64,000 bases of DNA, taken from positions 153,398 to 217,397 of the forward strand of contig NZ_WIXN01000006.1 of the NCBI RefSeq assembly GCF_010994035.1, written 5' to 3'. The notes under the pieces were generated by a model. The model searched no databases, was not told the origin of the DNA, and saw only the letters and a program-made list of their open reading frames with translations. This document shows, piece after piece, positions 54,286-62,633 of this stretch (within the stretch, counting starts at the first letter, position 1; the number at the start of each line of letters is the position of its first letter). The stretch is from Virgibacillus aidingensis. GTDB lineage: Bacteria > Bacillota > Bacilli > Bacillales > Amphibacillaceae. The position numbers and the translations under genes are program-made.

Positions 54286-54306
54286 TCCAAGTGGTTCTCC
54301 TTTCTG

Positions 54307-55470
54307 CTACGATATTTGATTTTCACTAAAAATGTACTCTTTAGACCCGTCTTGGACACTAAAGACAAGACCCAAGGCAATAAAATTAGTTAAAAGCGCA
54401 CTACCACCATAGCTAATAAATGGTAGAGCTATTCCCGTGATCGGCATGAGTCCAATTGTCATGCCAATATTTTGGAAAACCTGTATACTGATCAGTCCAA
54501 TGGTACCTATGCAAATATAAGCACCGAAATACGTATTAGCCCGCAAGGCAATTTGCATAATCCGGTAAATCAATAAGAAATAAATCAAGATTAAAAGACT
54601 GGAACCAATAAACCCAAACTCTTCCCCAATCACTGCAAAGATAAAGTCTGTATGTGCTTCTGGAACTTTTCCACTTTGCACTTGCACACCATTTTCCAAA
54701 CCTTTACCTGTTAATTGTCCTGAACCAATGCCCATCATAGCTTGCTGTAATTGATAGCCATAATTTGTAGCATATTGCCCCGGCTCGAGCCATCCATAAA
54801 TACGTGATAATTGATGTGGTTTTAATATTTGACTAATTAATTCATGTTTAAAATAAAAAAGATAGATTAAAAAACTAAAAACGCCCGCCATACATGACGC
54901 AAGAAGAAAAATCATTTTAAATGAAATTTTAGAAACAACGAGTAAAGAGGCAGCTATCCCTAATATGACAAGTGCAGAACCTAAATCTGGCTGAACGAAA
55001 ATGAACAAGAATGGAATCATAGCATAGACCAAAGTTTTCGCGGCAAGAGGGACACTGTCTTTGATTGTTGATTTGAGATGTGTTTTCTTACTAAGGATGA
55101 AAGATATGTAAATAATGAGGAAAACTTTCATAAATTCAGAGGGTTGAATCTCAAAGAACCCCAGATTGATCCACCGCTGTGAGCCATTTTTTTCCGTACC
55201 AAAGAAATGGACAAGTAATAAAAGAATAACGCCACTAATATAAAGGGGTAATGCCCATATCCTTAATAACTCATAGTCAAATTTTGCAACACCAATCATC
55301 AAACTAAATCCAATCAAGTACCAGATAAACTGATTGGTGACAAAATAAAACGGATTGTCCTGTACATATTGACCAGAACCACTATAAACCGCGAGCAAGC
55401 TAAAGATAAATAAACAAAATAATAAAAAAAGAAGTAGCTTATCTGGTTTATTTGTATTCGTACGATTCAT
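54307..55470 (-). CDS. FtsW/RodA/SpoVE (SEDS) family protein
   Basis: The 387-residue membrane protein has about ten helices and the SEDS motifs NGSQRWINLGFFEIQPSEFMKVFLI, IFVQPDLGSALVI, GYQLQQAMMGIGSGQLTGKG, EAHTDFIFAVIGEEFGFIGS and GIALPFISYGGSALL. SEDS proteins polymerise lipid II glycan strands with a class B PBP; no PBP is adjacent. ATG 55470 is preferred (AAGGG 8 bases upstream) over GTG 55479. It follows the XRE-DUF1232 gene by 18 bases from its chosen start. It is unlikely to be the housekeeping RodA, because an accessory, AT-rich context surrounds it. Confidence 0.85.
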   Translation of the reverse strand: MNRTNTNKPDKLLLFLLFCLFIFSLLAVYSGSGQYVQDNPFYFVTNQFIWYLIGFSLMIGVAKFDYELLRIWALPLYISGVILLLLVHFFGTEKNGSQRWINLGFFEIQPSEFMKVFLIIYISFILSKKTHLKSTIKDSVPLAAKTLVYAMIPFLFIFVQPDLGSALVILGIAASLLVVSKISFKMIFLLASCMAGVFSFLIYLFYFKHELISQILKPHQLSRIYGWLEPGQYATNYGYQLQQAMMGIGSGQLTGKGLENGVQVQSGKVPEAHTDFIFAVIGEEFGFIGSSLLILIYFLLIYRIMQIALRANTYFGAYICIGTIGLISIQVFQNIGMTIGLMPITGIALPFISYGGSALLTNFIALGLVFSVQDGSKEYIFSENQIS

Positions 55471-55488
55471 TTCTTTCACCCTTAATCA

Positions 55489-56139
55489 TTATACGATTTC
55501 ATTGTTTTCCAAACGCTCTGAGATAACCTTTACAATAAATGCGTCATCCAATAACCCGATAGGCATCAAATAATCTGGTATTAAATCCGTCGTTACGATA
55601 AAATAAAGTAAAGCGGCCCCCATGAGTGCCATATCATGAGCTGTCCCACGTTTTGATTGAAACTTCAAATACATCCATTTTAATTTTTGTATATACGGGC
55701 CTCTCCCACTTACCTGATCCAATTTAGTTTTAAACCCTTCCACAATGGTCTTTTCCCCATCATCTGTCCGACTATATCTTTTATAATTATCAATTTTGGC
55801 ATTCACCTTATCCAATGTAAATTCCAAATTATCTTTCACATCTGTATGCTCTATTAAATGTTGAATCGATTTGTGTAACTCTCGGTTCTCTATTACATCT
55901 TCATTTTTTGAGCCAGTATGATATCCCGCCGCTTCCAAAAGTATTGTGATTTCAACATCCAAACTCTTCGAAAGCTTTTGGAAATGATTGATATTAGGTT
56001 TTCTTTTTCCATTCATGATTTTTGAAATTGTCGCATGATCAATTTCAGAAATTCTCCCTAATTCCCTTAGCGATAACGACCTTTCCTCCATTAAATAACT
56101 TAAAACTTTATGAAGTTTATCTTTATCCATATTCCCCAT
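55489..56139 (-). CDS. XRE-family regulator with C-terminal DUF1232 domain
   Basis: The 216-residue protein has an N-terminal helix-turn-helix (LSYLMEERSLSLRELGRISEIDHATISKIMNGKRKPN, about residues 13-50) and a linker helix region. A C-terminal DUF1232/YkvA domain (about 150-205) contains a hydrophobic hairpin, MALMGAALLYFIVTTDLIPDYLMPIG, with the typical DLIPD motif. DUF1232 is usually membrane-associated. It heads the operon with two FtsW/RodA genes and probably regulates it. GGGAGG lies upstream of the ATG. Confidence 0.8.
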   Translation of the reverse strand: MGNMDKDKLHKVLSYLMEERSLSLRELGRISEIDHATISKIMNGKRKPNINHFQKLSKSLDVEITILLEAAGYHTGSKNEDVIENRELHKSIQHLIEHTDVKDNLEFTLDKVNAKIDNYKRYSRTDDGEKTIVEGFKTKLDQVSGRGPYIQKLKWMYLKFQSKRGTAHDMALMGAALLYFIVTTDLIPDYLMPIGLLDDAFIVKVISERLENNEIV

Positions 56140-56600
56140 TATTTCTTAACCTCCCAATGATAACCGGTCCTTATAAAGAGTACATGAGGTGGTGACAAAA
56201 TGTCAACGGTATTATAGATAGGATTGTCAGTTTTTATCCTAATTTCTTTATTTGACGTATAACAAAAAAGCTGCGTATGGGGTTCAAAATCGGATTTTCC
56301 CATAGATATTGATATTAATCTAAAAACAAGAAGTGACAAAAAAGCCGACTTTTAATTCGACTTAATAACACTAATTCACAACCCTATTTAACATGATAAA
56401 AATATTCAGAATATAAATGACGTCTTAGAAATATAATAAGTAAAAAAAGCACTGCGAATAGCAGTGCAATTTAGTATGCAATTTTAATCTAATTTAAGGG
56501 ACAATTTAACATATATTTTACTTGCTTTCGCTTCTAAAAGGGAACCCGATAAGACTTAGCAGCATTTCTCTTCATATTTCTTCTTTTTTTAAAATAATTA
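56140..56600. other. intergenic region between the XRE operon and the AraC-type gene
   Basis: No gene is supported. The minus-strand frame 56139-56339 lies upstream of the XRE gene without similarity. The XRE-operon promoter should be in 56150-56300. A terminator for the AraC-type gene lies at 56444-56472. Confidence 0.4.
56444..56472 (-). terminator. Rho-independent terminator of the AraC-type gene
   Basis: GCACTGC pairs with GCAGTGC around GAATA. On the minus strand the stem runs into T7. It is 129 bases past the stop. Confidence 0.8.
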
Positions 56601-57464
56601 TTATTTCTTCCTCACAGGAAGCCAGACTTCACTATACGCATAATCCTTTTTATTCTCATCCATTTTCGTAAATGAAAAAGTGGGAGCATTGACTACTTCA
56701 TAATCGGAAGCAGGGAGCCATTCGGAATATGTTTTTGCCATGGTTTCCTGCAGTGCAGATGGAAATGGTCCTTCATTTGGAAATATCGCCCACGTATAGG
56801 CTGCGACAGGTACTTTATCTAAGCGTTCGCTGATCTCATTTTCAGTGGTTAAAACGCCAATCAAATGCGTTAAATCGCCTTCTTCTTTCATGAAATGAGC
56901 GTCGGCATCATAAGAAGCACTAACCACCTCATAGGGCTCCATATTTTGCAGTGCATGCATTTCTTCCCTTTGTTTTTCCGTTATGCTTTCTGCAAGCTTT
57001 TTAATTTCCTGATTAACCCCTTCAAATTGCATTGGAACACGCTTGCTTACACCGGCTAGATTAAAAGCCGGTTTTTCTTCTATTCTACATTCCATGCTGG
57101 TTCCTCCTTTAACAGTGATTACGAACGAAAGCCTGGGAAATGATTTGCTGTTCCCTGTTTTAAAAACATCAGATGGCAAAAATCCGCTCCATTTCTTAAA
57201 TGCTCTCGTAAAGCCGTCGAGTGAATGATACCCGTACTTAAAAGCTACATCCGTAACTTTTTCCCCTTTTAATAAATCCTTATTTGCTTCAGATAGTTTT
57301 CGGCTTTTGATATATTCATTCAGCGTCATCCCGGCAAGGTAAAAAAATATTTTTCTGAAGTGGTAGTCGGAAACCCCGGCAAATTCTGAAATAGCTTCAA
57401 GCGTTATGTCGTCGGTTAAATGTTCCTCAATATAGTCGATCACAAGGTTTAATTCCTTAAGCAA
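56601..57464 (-). CDS. AraC-family regulator with GyrI-like effector domain
   Basis: The 287-residue protein has two N-terminal HTH motifs (DITLEAISEFAGVSDYHFRKIFFYLAGM and KVTDVAFKYGYHSLDGFTRAFKKWSG, about residues 18-95). A GyrI-like small-molecule-binding domain (about 125-287) starts CRIEEKPAFNLAGVSKRVP and contains AYTWAIFPNEGPFPSALQETMAKTYSEWLPAS. This is the Rob/BmrR-like layout that senses drugs or metabolites. The start is TTG 57464 with GGAGGGG 6 bases upstream. Targets unknown. Confidence 0.88.
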   Translation of the reverse strand: MLKELNLVIDYIEEHLTDDITLEAISEFAGVSDYHFRKIFFYLAGMTLNEYIKSRKLSEANKDLLKGEKVTDVAFKYGYHSLDGFTRAFKKWSGFLPSDVFKTGNSKSFPRLSFVITVKGGTSMECRIEEKPAFNLAGVSKRVPMQFEGVNQEIKKLAESITEKQREEMHALQNMEPYEVVSASYDADAHFMKEEGDLTHLIGVLTTENEISERLDKVPVAAYTWAIFPNEGPFPSALQETMAKTYSEWLPASDYEVVNAPTFSFTKMDENKKDYAYSEVWLPVRKK

Positions 57465-57571
57465 TAAATCCCCTCCTTATCCCTTATGTTCATATCATAG
57501 CAAAGCAATTTGAAAAGTACTCGACTTTTTTAACATAACAAATATCGGGTAATGAACCGGCAGGAAAAATG

Positions 57572-57612
57572 TAAAGCGCCTGGACAGTTGTGTTAACTGC
57601 CAGGCGCTTTTT
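57572..57612. terminator. Rho-independent terminator, bidirectional
   Basis: GCGCCTGG and CCAGGCGC pair perfectly, with inner CAGTT/AACTG pairing. T-rich ends exist on both strands. It ends the stress-protein gene. Confidence 0.9.
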
Positions 57613-57679
57613 TCATCTTATTATATTACCGATTTCATTATTTAACTGAATCACTTCAGCCGTAGAACCTGTAAAATAT

Positions 57680-58258
57680 TTACCAGCTGCTTGCCCTCCT
57701 GCTTCCGCTGACATTCGTACGGTCAGGGTACATGGAGCTGTTTTCCGTATCATGGGTGAGGAAAGTGTCATAAACCCTATGCTCATTTTCATTGTCAGCT
57801 TCCACCAATACAATGATTTTTCCGTTCTTAAGAAAACTTTCATACTGTTTCGCCTGTTCTTCCGGCATGCCCAGCCCGACGAGGGCGCCTATAATGCCGC
57901 CGCCACCTGCTGCCACTGCCGCACCAGTCAATGCTGCCGCCAGCGGACCGGCTGCTGCAATTTGTCCAATGCCGGGAATAGTCAGCAGACCAAGGCCGAC
58001 AACGAGGCCGCCAAGTGCACCCAGTACACCGCCGGAAGCTGCTCCGATGCCAGCTCCTTTTCCGGCATTTTTACCGCGCCCCTCGTCGTCTGTCGTTACA
58101 CCCATATTCGTTTCGTCTTCCACGACATCCGCTTTGCTTTTGTCATGGGCAAATACGGAGATGTCCTTAGAGCTGTAACCCTGGTCCTTCAGTTCATGAA
58201 TCACTTTTTCGGTAGTGGCTACATCTGAAAAAACACCGCCGATAATTTTCTTATCCAT
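57680..58258 (-). CDS. general stress protein of the YflT/GSP17M type
   Basis: The 192-residue protein starts KKIIGGVFSDVATTEKVIHEL and has a KDISVFAHDKSKAD segment, as in YflT/GSP17M. A long Gly/Ala-rich hydrophobic stretch (about 70-130, for example ALGGLVVGLGLLTIPGIGQIA) suggests membrane association, and a final KNGKIIVLVEADNENEHRVYD strand closes the fold. In B. subtilis such proteins belong to the sigma-B general stress regulon. AAGGAGGG precedes the ATG. Another frame continues open from 57843 to 57613, so a small C-terminal frameshift cannot be excluded. Confidence 0.8.
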   Translation of the reverse strand: MDKKIIGGVFSDVATTEKVIHELKDQGYSSKDISVFAHDKSKADVVEDETNMGVTTDDEGRGKNAGKGAGIGAASGGVLGALGGLVVGLGLLTIPGIGQIAAAGPLAAALTGAAVAAGGGGIIGALVGLGMPEEQAKQYESFLKNGKIIVLVEADNENEHRVYDTFLTHDTENSSMYPDRTNVSGSRRASSW

Positions 58259-58292
58259 GTTGCGACCCTCCTTTAAAATCTTTCATTGGTCT

Positions 58293-58317
58293 ATACCCGC
58301 TGTGAATGGATTTATGC
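58293..58317 (-). promoter_or_regulatory. possible sigma-B promoter of the stress-protein gene
   Basis: On the minus strand GGGTAT (58298-58293) is an exact sigma-B -10, preceded by GCATAA (58317-58312), a weak match to GTTTAA, with a 13-bp spacer. Position 35 bp upstream of the ATG and the gene's identity support it. Confidence 0.45.
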
Positions 58318-58350
58318 ATGATGATTATCGCAAGAAGAGCTGCAGGCAAC

Positions 58351-58381
58351 AAAAAAGCACTTGCATTAAAAGCAAGTGCTT
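58351..58381 (-). terminator. Rho-independent terminator of the Spo0E-like gene
   Basis: AAGCACTTGC pairs with GCAAGTGCTT. The stem overlaps the stop codon and runs into T6 on the minus strand. Confidence 0.88.
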
Positions 58382-58547
58382 ATCTCACGCCTTCATGGTT
58401 TTTAATTTTTTCCAGCTTATTCAGCAGATGATCCAGATCCTGGGAAATTTTTATGACTTCTTCAAAACTAACTCTTTCCTTGAATGCCTGGTACATTTTT
58501 GATCTTTGCAGTTCTATCTGAAATTCTAATTTCTCTATGCCGCCCAA
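58380..58547 (-). CDS. Spo0E-like aspartyl-phosphate phosphatase
   Basis: The 55-residue protein has the Spo0E two-helix hairpin: EKLEFQIELQRSKMYQAF, then the signature ISQDLDHLLNKLEK (S-Q-x-L-D). Spo0E proteins dephosphorylate Spo0A-P and delay sporulation. TTG 58547 is chosen because GGAG lies 8 bases upstream and the result matches Spo0E length; the longer frame from 58604 adds a Lys/Asn-rich stretch with no good site. It is monocistronic. Confidence 0.85.
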   Translation of the reverse strand: MGGIEKLEFQIELQRSKMYQAFKERVSFEEVIKISQDLDHLLNKLEKIKNHEGVR

Positions 58548-58850
58548 ATGCTTCACTCCATTTTTATTTTTATTATACTTCATAGCCATTGCCATTTTTT
58601 GCACTTACCAAACTTATTGTATGAGCAGGAAGTATGAAATTTATGAAAAACACAGCGTATTACCCAGTACCTTATGATAAAATTATCCCAAGCAGGCAGT
58701 AATGAGCAGCGGGCTTTTGAAAATTGGTTAATATGCAGGTTTATAAAACGAGGTTATCCAGCTGTTAAACTATTGTAATAGTTGGACTGTTGGAGTGATT
58801 ATGGAAGGAGTTGATATTTTATAGTTGATAAAGAAGAGCAAATAAAGATA

Positions 58851-59174
58851 TTGTTGTATGGGGATCCACTAAGTTTTGCCTGTGAAACGTTAGGGGTTAA
58901 CAATATGTTAGATCATCATTACTCAGAAGTTTTTACAGTTAGTAAAGAAGAGGTATATGCATATACTTTAATCCACGGTATCCCGCAAAGTGAATCAACA
59001 AGTAAACAATCTTTGGCGGAAGGATTTCATTATTATAAGGAAGAAGGCAAATGGTATACATTTTTTAGAGAAAGGAATTACGTTTTTGATGAAAAGGTTT
59101 TTGTTGATGATGAGTCAGGTAAAAAATATATCGTTCATACATTATTAAAATTAGCTGGTACAGGGTTGTATTAG
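58851..59174 (+). CDS. uncharacterised 107-aa protein with uncertain start
   Basis: The acidic soluble protein contains SFACETLGVNNMLDHHYSEVF and EGFHYYKEEGKWYTFFRERN, with no membrane segment. I do not recognise the family. The TTG at 58851 has only a weak ribosome binding site. Ten codons upstream in the same frame, after a good GGAG site, is ATA at 58821 followed by VDKEEQIKI, which looks like the real N-terminus with a non-standard or mutated start. It may be translated from ATA, or be a decayed gene. Confidence 0.5.
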   Translation: MLYGDPLSFACETLGVNNMLDHHYSEVFTVSKEEVYAYTLIHGIPQSESTSKQSLAEGFHYYKEEGKWYTFFRERNYVFDEKVFVDDESGKKYIVHTLLKLAGTGLY

Positions 59175-59255
59175 TAATTATTGCATGGACAATTATACAT
59201 GACAAAAAAATATTGTCCTATAGGGTACTTTCTGAAAGAAGGAGATTACTATAGT

Positions 59256-59447
59256 TTGGGGGTTAGAAGCTTGGAATTATTTATTATACTGATAGCAATT
59301 GTTGTGGTAGTTAGCTTAATAATGGGTATCTACTCCACCAACAAACATTTCAAGGTAAAAGAGCAGGAAATTAAGTTGGAGCGGGAAAGATTAGAACTGG
59401 AGCGAAAAAGACTGGAATTAGAAGAAAAAGGTTTAGAAAAAAGATGA
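59256..59447 (+). CDS. small membrane protein with charged coiled-coil tail
   Basis: The protein has about 63 residues. An N-terminal membrane helix (LELFIILIAIVVVVSLIMGIY) is followed by an alternating Glu/Lys/Arg/Leu coiled coil (LERERLELERKRLELEEKG) of low complexity. TTG 59256 is chosen because AAGGAG lies 11 bases upstream; the longer frame from 59181 has no site. It resembles generic membrane-anchored coiled-coil proteins and has no assignable role. Confidence 0.55.
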   Translation: MGVRSLELFIILIAIVVVVSLIMGIYSTNKHFKVKEQEIKLERERLELERKRLELEEKGLEKR

Positions 59448-59689
59448 TTTTATTCAGCTGAATGGTGGAATCTTCAAAAAAAAGAAGCACAGCCTTTGCC
59501 GAATATATATAGGGTAATTGCAGGTAAATTAGTACTTGTTATTTTTTTTAGTTTTTCGATTAACGAGTGCCATTTTTTAATTAGAGGCAGTCGCTTTCCA
59601 TGGCGGGCAGTTTAGTTTAATAGTGAAACTTTTGTTTGAAAAAATCGTATAAAAGTTGAGGGAGCAATAAGTATGGGGGTTAGTTGTAA
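59448..59689. other. AT-rich spacer
   Basis: No gene is supported. The first bases after the stop carry AAAAAAAGAAGC-type purine runs and no clear terminator. The region presumably holds the promoter of the next small gene. Confidence 0.35.
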
Positions 59690-59959
59690 ATGGAATACAT
59701 TCTTATAATCATAGCTTTTCTCGTAATAATTAATTTAACGGCAAAGGTAAATAAGCTAGAAGATCGCATAAAAGGAATGCAATATTCCTTAGACCAGGTA
59801 ACCAAACAAGCAGGGCTGCCTGAAAATCCGGTAAATGACGAACTGCGTGAACTAATTAAAGAAGGTAAGGACGTAAAAGCAGTTAAAAAAGCAAGAGAAA
59901 CTTTAGGTCTTTCCCTCATAGAAGGAAAAGAATATATTGATAAGTTGAAAACCGAATAA
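59690..59959 (+). CDS. membrane-anchored protein with bL12 C-terminal-like domain
   Basis: The 89-residue protein has one N-terminal membrane helix (YILIIIAFLVIINLTA), a short coiled coil (KVNKLEDRIKGMQYSLDQV) and a C-terminal segment DELRELIKEGKDVKAVKKARETLGLSLIEGKEYIDKL. This last part closely follows the ribosomal bL12 C-terminal domain pattern (VKAVRExTGLxLxEAKxLV). Similar small proteins occur in Bacilli without a defined role. ATG 59690 follows GGGGG. Confidence 0.65.
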   Translation: MEYILIIIAFLVIINLTAKVNKLEDRIKGMQYSLDQVTKQAGLPENPVNDELRELIKEGKDVKAVKKARETLGLSLIEGKEYIDKLKTE

Positions 59960-60275
59960 AAGATATACATCGGCTAGTGCATCGTAAAAATAAAGAATTA
60001 ATGCAACTGAAAAACAGAAATTCGGTTTAAACAACCCAGTGATGGAAGAGAAATTAAATCAATACATAATGGAGTGCGTGGGCTTGATAAAGTAGAAAAG
60101 TCTCACGTCTAAGAGTAACAAAGAACTTATAATCCAGTACATAACGGTAAATGGACCGCGGAATGGTGGGAAACACTCGTATTCCTTGCGGAGCGGGGGA
60201 AAGCTGGAGATAACTCCAAATGCTTGCCTATTGTTGACGTTAGTGTTATAGACAATTAAATAGAAGGGAGAATAT
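59960..60275. other. intergenic region
   Basis: No gene is supported in 316 bases. CCGCGGAAT at 60156 and ATTCCTTGCGG at 60181 form a small imperfect hairpin without a T run. Its meaning is unknown. Confidence 0.4.
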
Positions 60276-60842
60276 ATGGTTATTTTAATAAGTGCTGTAA
60301 GTGGTACTGGTAAAACCTTGATGGCTCAAAAGTTGCTGGAAAAATATCATGTGCCTTATTTCTCTATAGATCATTTAAAAATGGGTTTGTACAGAGGGGA
60401 TAAGAATTGTGAATTTACACCACTAGATAGTACTGAAATGATTGGAGATAAGCTCTGGCCAATATTAAAAGGGATTATTATGACAAATATCGAGAATGAA
60501 CAGCATATCATTATTGAAGGAAGCTATATATTGCCTCACTATATAAAGGGCTTTGACTTCAAGTATTCAGAAAAAATAATTCCAGTATTTTTAGGTTTTT
60601 CAACGAATTATATACAAGAAAATTTTGATACAAAAATAGTGAAACATAGGAATGTTGTTGAACTCCGTAATTGGCCGGAAGAAAGAACGGTAAAAGAACT
60701 AATGAGGGAACATAAAGAATTTAAAGCTAAGTGTTTACAGGCAGGTGTCAGGTATTTTGAAATCGAAAATGACTTTGACAAAGAAATATTGAATATCTTT
60801 GACTATATAGAAGCTGAAAAACGAAAAATTGAACCTTTATAA
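60276..60842 (+). CDS. P-loop kinase-like protein, 188 aa
   Basis: The small P-loop NTPase begins MVILISAVSGTGKTLMAQKL (Walker A SGTGKT, about residues 9-14), followed by VPYFSIDHLKMGLYRGD and QHIIIEGSYILPHYI. A later RNVVELRNWPEERTVKELMREH lid-like segment follows. The pattern is that of small-molecule kinases such as gluconate, shikimate or 2-phosphoglycerate kinase types and zeta-toxin relatives; the substrate is unknown. AGAAGGGAG precedes the ATG. It is an accessory gene in an AT-rich region. Confidence 0.75.
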   Translation: MVILISAVSGTGKTLMAQKLLEKYHVPYFSIDHLKMGLYRGDKNCEFTPLDSTEMIGDKLWPILKGIIMTNIENEQHIIIEGSYILPHYIKGFDFKYSEKIIPVFLGFSTNYIQENFDTKIVKHRNVVELRNWPEERTVKELMREHKEFKAKCLQAGVRYFEIENDFDKEILNIFDYIEAEKRKIEPL

Positions 60843-60956
60843 GTTGGGATTTTCAAATATATCTTTTGAAGTAAAAAGTGCAATTTTCTAAGAAGGGGTT
60901 AGCACCTCGAATATATACATAGGATAAGTTCAGTTCAGGTCAGGAGGTAATCTTCA

Positions 60957-61499
60957 TTGTTACGTTCGGAAAGACTTCAGTTTCGCAAGATGGAGGAGAG
61001 TGATATTGAAAAGTATCACTCCTGGAGAAATGATGTAGATGTAATGAAAACAACAAATCCAGCAATAGACTTATATTCTTTAGAGGAAACGAGAAATTTT
61101 GTGGAAACTATTATTCTTAATTCAGCGTCATCTAAAAGCTATATCATTGAGGAGAGGGAAGGGAACACAGCAATCGGTGTAACTTCGCTAATAAATATCG
61201 ATACAAAAAATAGAAACGCTGAATGTATTATTGATATTGGTGAAAAGGAATATTGGGGTAAGGGATATGGAACGGAAGCTTTAAAAGTGTTACTTGCGTA
61301 TGCTTTTTTAGAGTTAAATTTACATCGTGTATCACTGCGGGTGTTCTCACTTAATGAAAAAGCTATACATATTTATCATAAACTTGGCTTTGTGGAAGAA
61401 GGAGTAATGCGGCAGAGCTTATATAGAAATGGGCAATGGCATGACATCATCCTAATGGGCCTTCTCAAAGAAGAGTATTTAAGCAAGCATAAAGTGTAG
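60957..61499 (+). CDS. GNAT N-acetyltransferase, RimJ/RimL type
   Basis: The 180-residue acetyltransferase has LRSERLQFRKMEESDIEKYHSW at the N-terminus, EYWGKGYGTEALKVLLAYAFLELNLHRVSLRVF (the acetyl-CoA pyrophosphate loop Q/R-x-x-G-x-G/A as GKGYGT) and NEKAIHIYHKLGFVEEGVMRQSLYRNGQWHDIILMGLL at the end. It acetylates protein N-termini or small amines; the target is unknown. TTG 60957 is the start, with AGGAGG 9 bases upstream. Confidence 0.9.
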   Translation: MLRSERLQFRKMEESDIEKYHSWRNDVDVMKTTNPAIDLYSLEETRNFVETIILNSASSKSYIIEEREGNTAIGVTSLINIDTKNRNAECIIDIGEKEYWGKGYGTEALKVLLAYAFLELNLHRVSLRVFSLNEKAIHIYHKLGFVEEGVMRQSLYRNGQWHDIILMGLLKEEYLSKHKV

Positions 61500-61527
61500 T
61501 ATTTATTACTCCAATTAACGGTGCAAA

Positions 61528-62415
61528 ATGAAAATAAATTGGGGGAGCAATGATAAATTGAAGGATGTAGATAACAACACAGTCAATTTAATTAATGCTG
61601 AGGTTGATGGAATACACGTTAATTTAGTAGGTAATGGTGAAGCTATTGTATTCCTGCATGGTGGACCAGGAAGTGAACATGGTTTTTTCCTGCCGCATGT
61701 TTTACCCTTATCACGACAATTTAAATTAGTGTTTTATGATCAAAATGGATGTGGTAAATCGGAACCATCCATTGAAAATCAGTATTCAATGATGAGTGAA
61801 GTAAATACATTGGAGTTATTACGTAAAGAATTAAAACTGGAAAAAATTAACCTTTTTGGAGAGTCGTGGGGTTCAATGCTTGCTTTACTGTATGCAACTA
61901 CCTATCCAGAAAGAGTTAATAAAATCCTTTTAACAGCTGCAATAGGAGTTACGGCTGAAGGCTTCAAAACTTTCGGTATTGAACTTGAAAAAAGGTTATC
62001 GAAAAACGATCAATTAAATTTATTAAAATTAGAAGAGGGCCTTGAAACCGGACAATCGTCTATCAATGATATTTTATCAATACTCGATAAATACTATGTT
62101 TCTTCTGAAGACTCGTTGAAAAAGAAAGCGAATACATCCATTGAGCCTGCGGTTAACCAGCAAATTGGAGAAGATATTATAAAAAACTATGACTTAACTA
62201 GTAGATTACATCTACTCCATTCTATTCCAATAGTAGTTGCACAAGGTAGTGACGACATAATGCCCCCAAGTCTGATTAAAGATTTATTGGTAAATTATAT
62301 TCCTCATGCTAAACTAATTGAAATAAAGAACTGCGGTCACTGGACTGTTGTCGAAAAGCCAGTTGAAATGAATAAAATTGCTAAAAACTTTTTTAACTCT
62401 GATGTATTAAACTAA
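61528..62415 (+). CDS. alpha/beta hydrolase, proline iminopeptidase (S33) type
   Basis: The 295-residue enzyme has the oxyanion motif VFLHGGPGSEH (about residues 46-56), YDQNGCGKSEP, nucleophile elbow GESWGSMLAL (Ser near 118), Asp in VVAQGSDDIMPP (about 245) and His in NCGHWTVVEKP (about 272). HGGPG and DQxGxGxS are typical of prolyl aminopeptidases and related hydrolases. It lacks a signal peptide. The start has only a weak GGTG site. It lies 28 bases after the GNAT gene and may share its transcript. Confidence 0.85.
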   Translation: MKINWGSNDKLKDVDNNTVNLINAEVDGIHVNLVGNGEAIVFLHGGPGSEHGFFLPHVLPLSRQFKLVFYDQNGCGKSEPSIENQYSMMSEVNTLELLRKELKLEKINLFGESWGSMLALLYATTYPERVNKILLTAAIGVTAEGFKTFGIELEKRLSKNDQLNLLKLEEGLETGQSSINDILSILDKYYVSSEDSLKKKANTSIEPAVNQQIGEDIIKNYDLTSRLHLLHSIPIVVAQGSDDIMPPSLIKDLLVNYIPHAKLIEIKNCGHWTVVEKPVEMNKIAKNFFNSDVLN

Positions 62416-62633
62416 AGGACACGTAGCAATAAATAGGTGATACTTTGTTCATAGCAATTCAAGTAGTATTTACTCTAACCGTGTTTGGGTTTTTCCAAGT
62501 TTAAACTAAGAAACAGAAGCGTTATAATAAGATAAACTGTTTGGATGGACTGTCTTTTATAAGAAATTGGGCAGCAGGAGATGAAGGGTTATTTGTAAAA
62601 AATTTGTTCACTAAAGGGCGGGGGTCATATTTT

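Noticed and set aside
57613..57843. Alternative frame overlapping the end of the stress-protein gene
   Set aside because: No ribosome binding site; kept only as a hint of a possible C-terminal frameshift.
60156..60191. CCGCGGAAT hairpin considered as a tRNA or terminator
   Set aside because: No T run, no cloverleaf and no anticodon stem.
62445..62504. TTG-started 19-residue hydrophobic peptide after the hydrolase gene
   Set aside because: Too short and only a weak site upstream; chance occurrence cannot be excluded.
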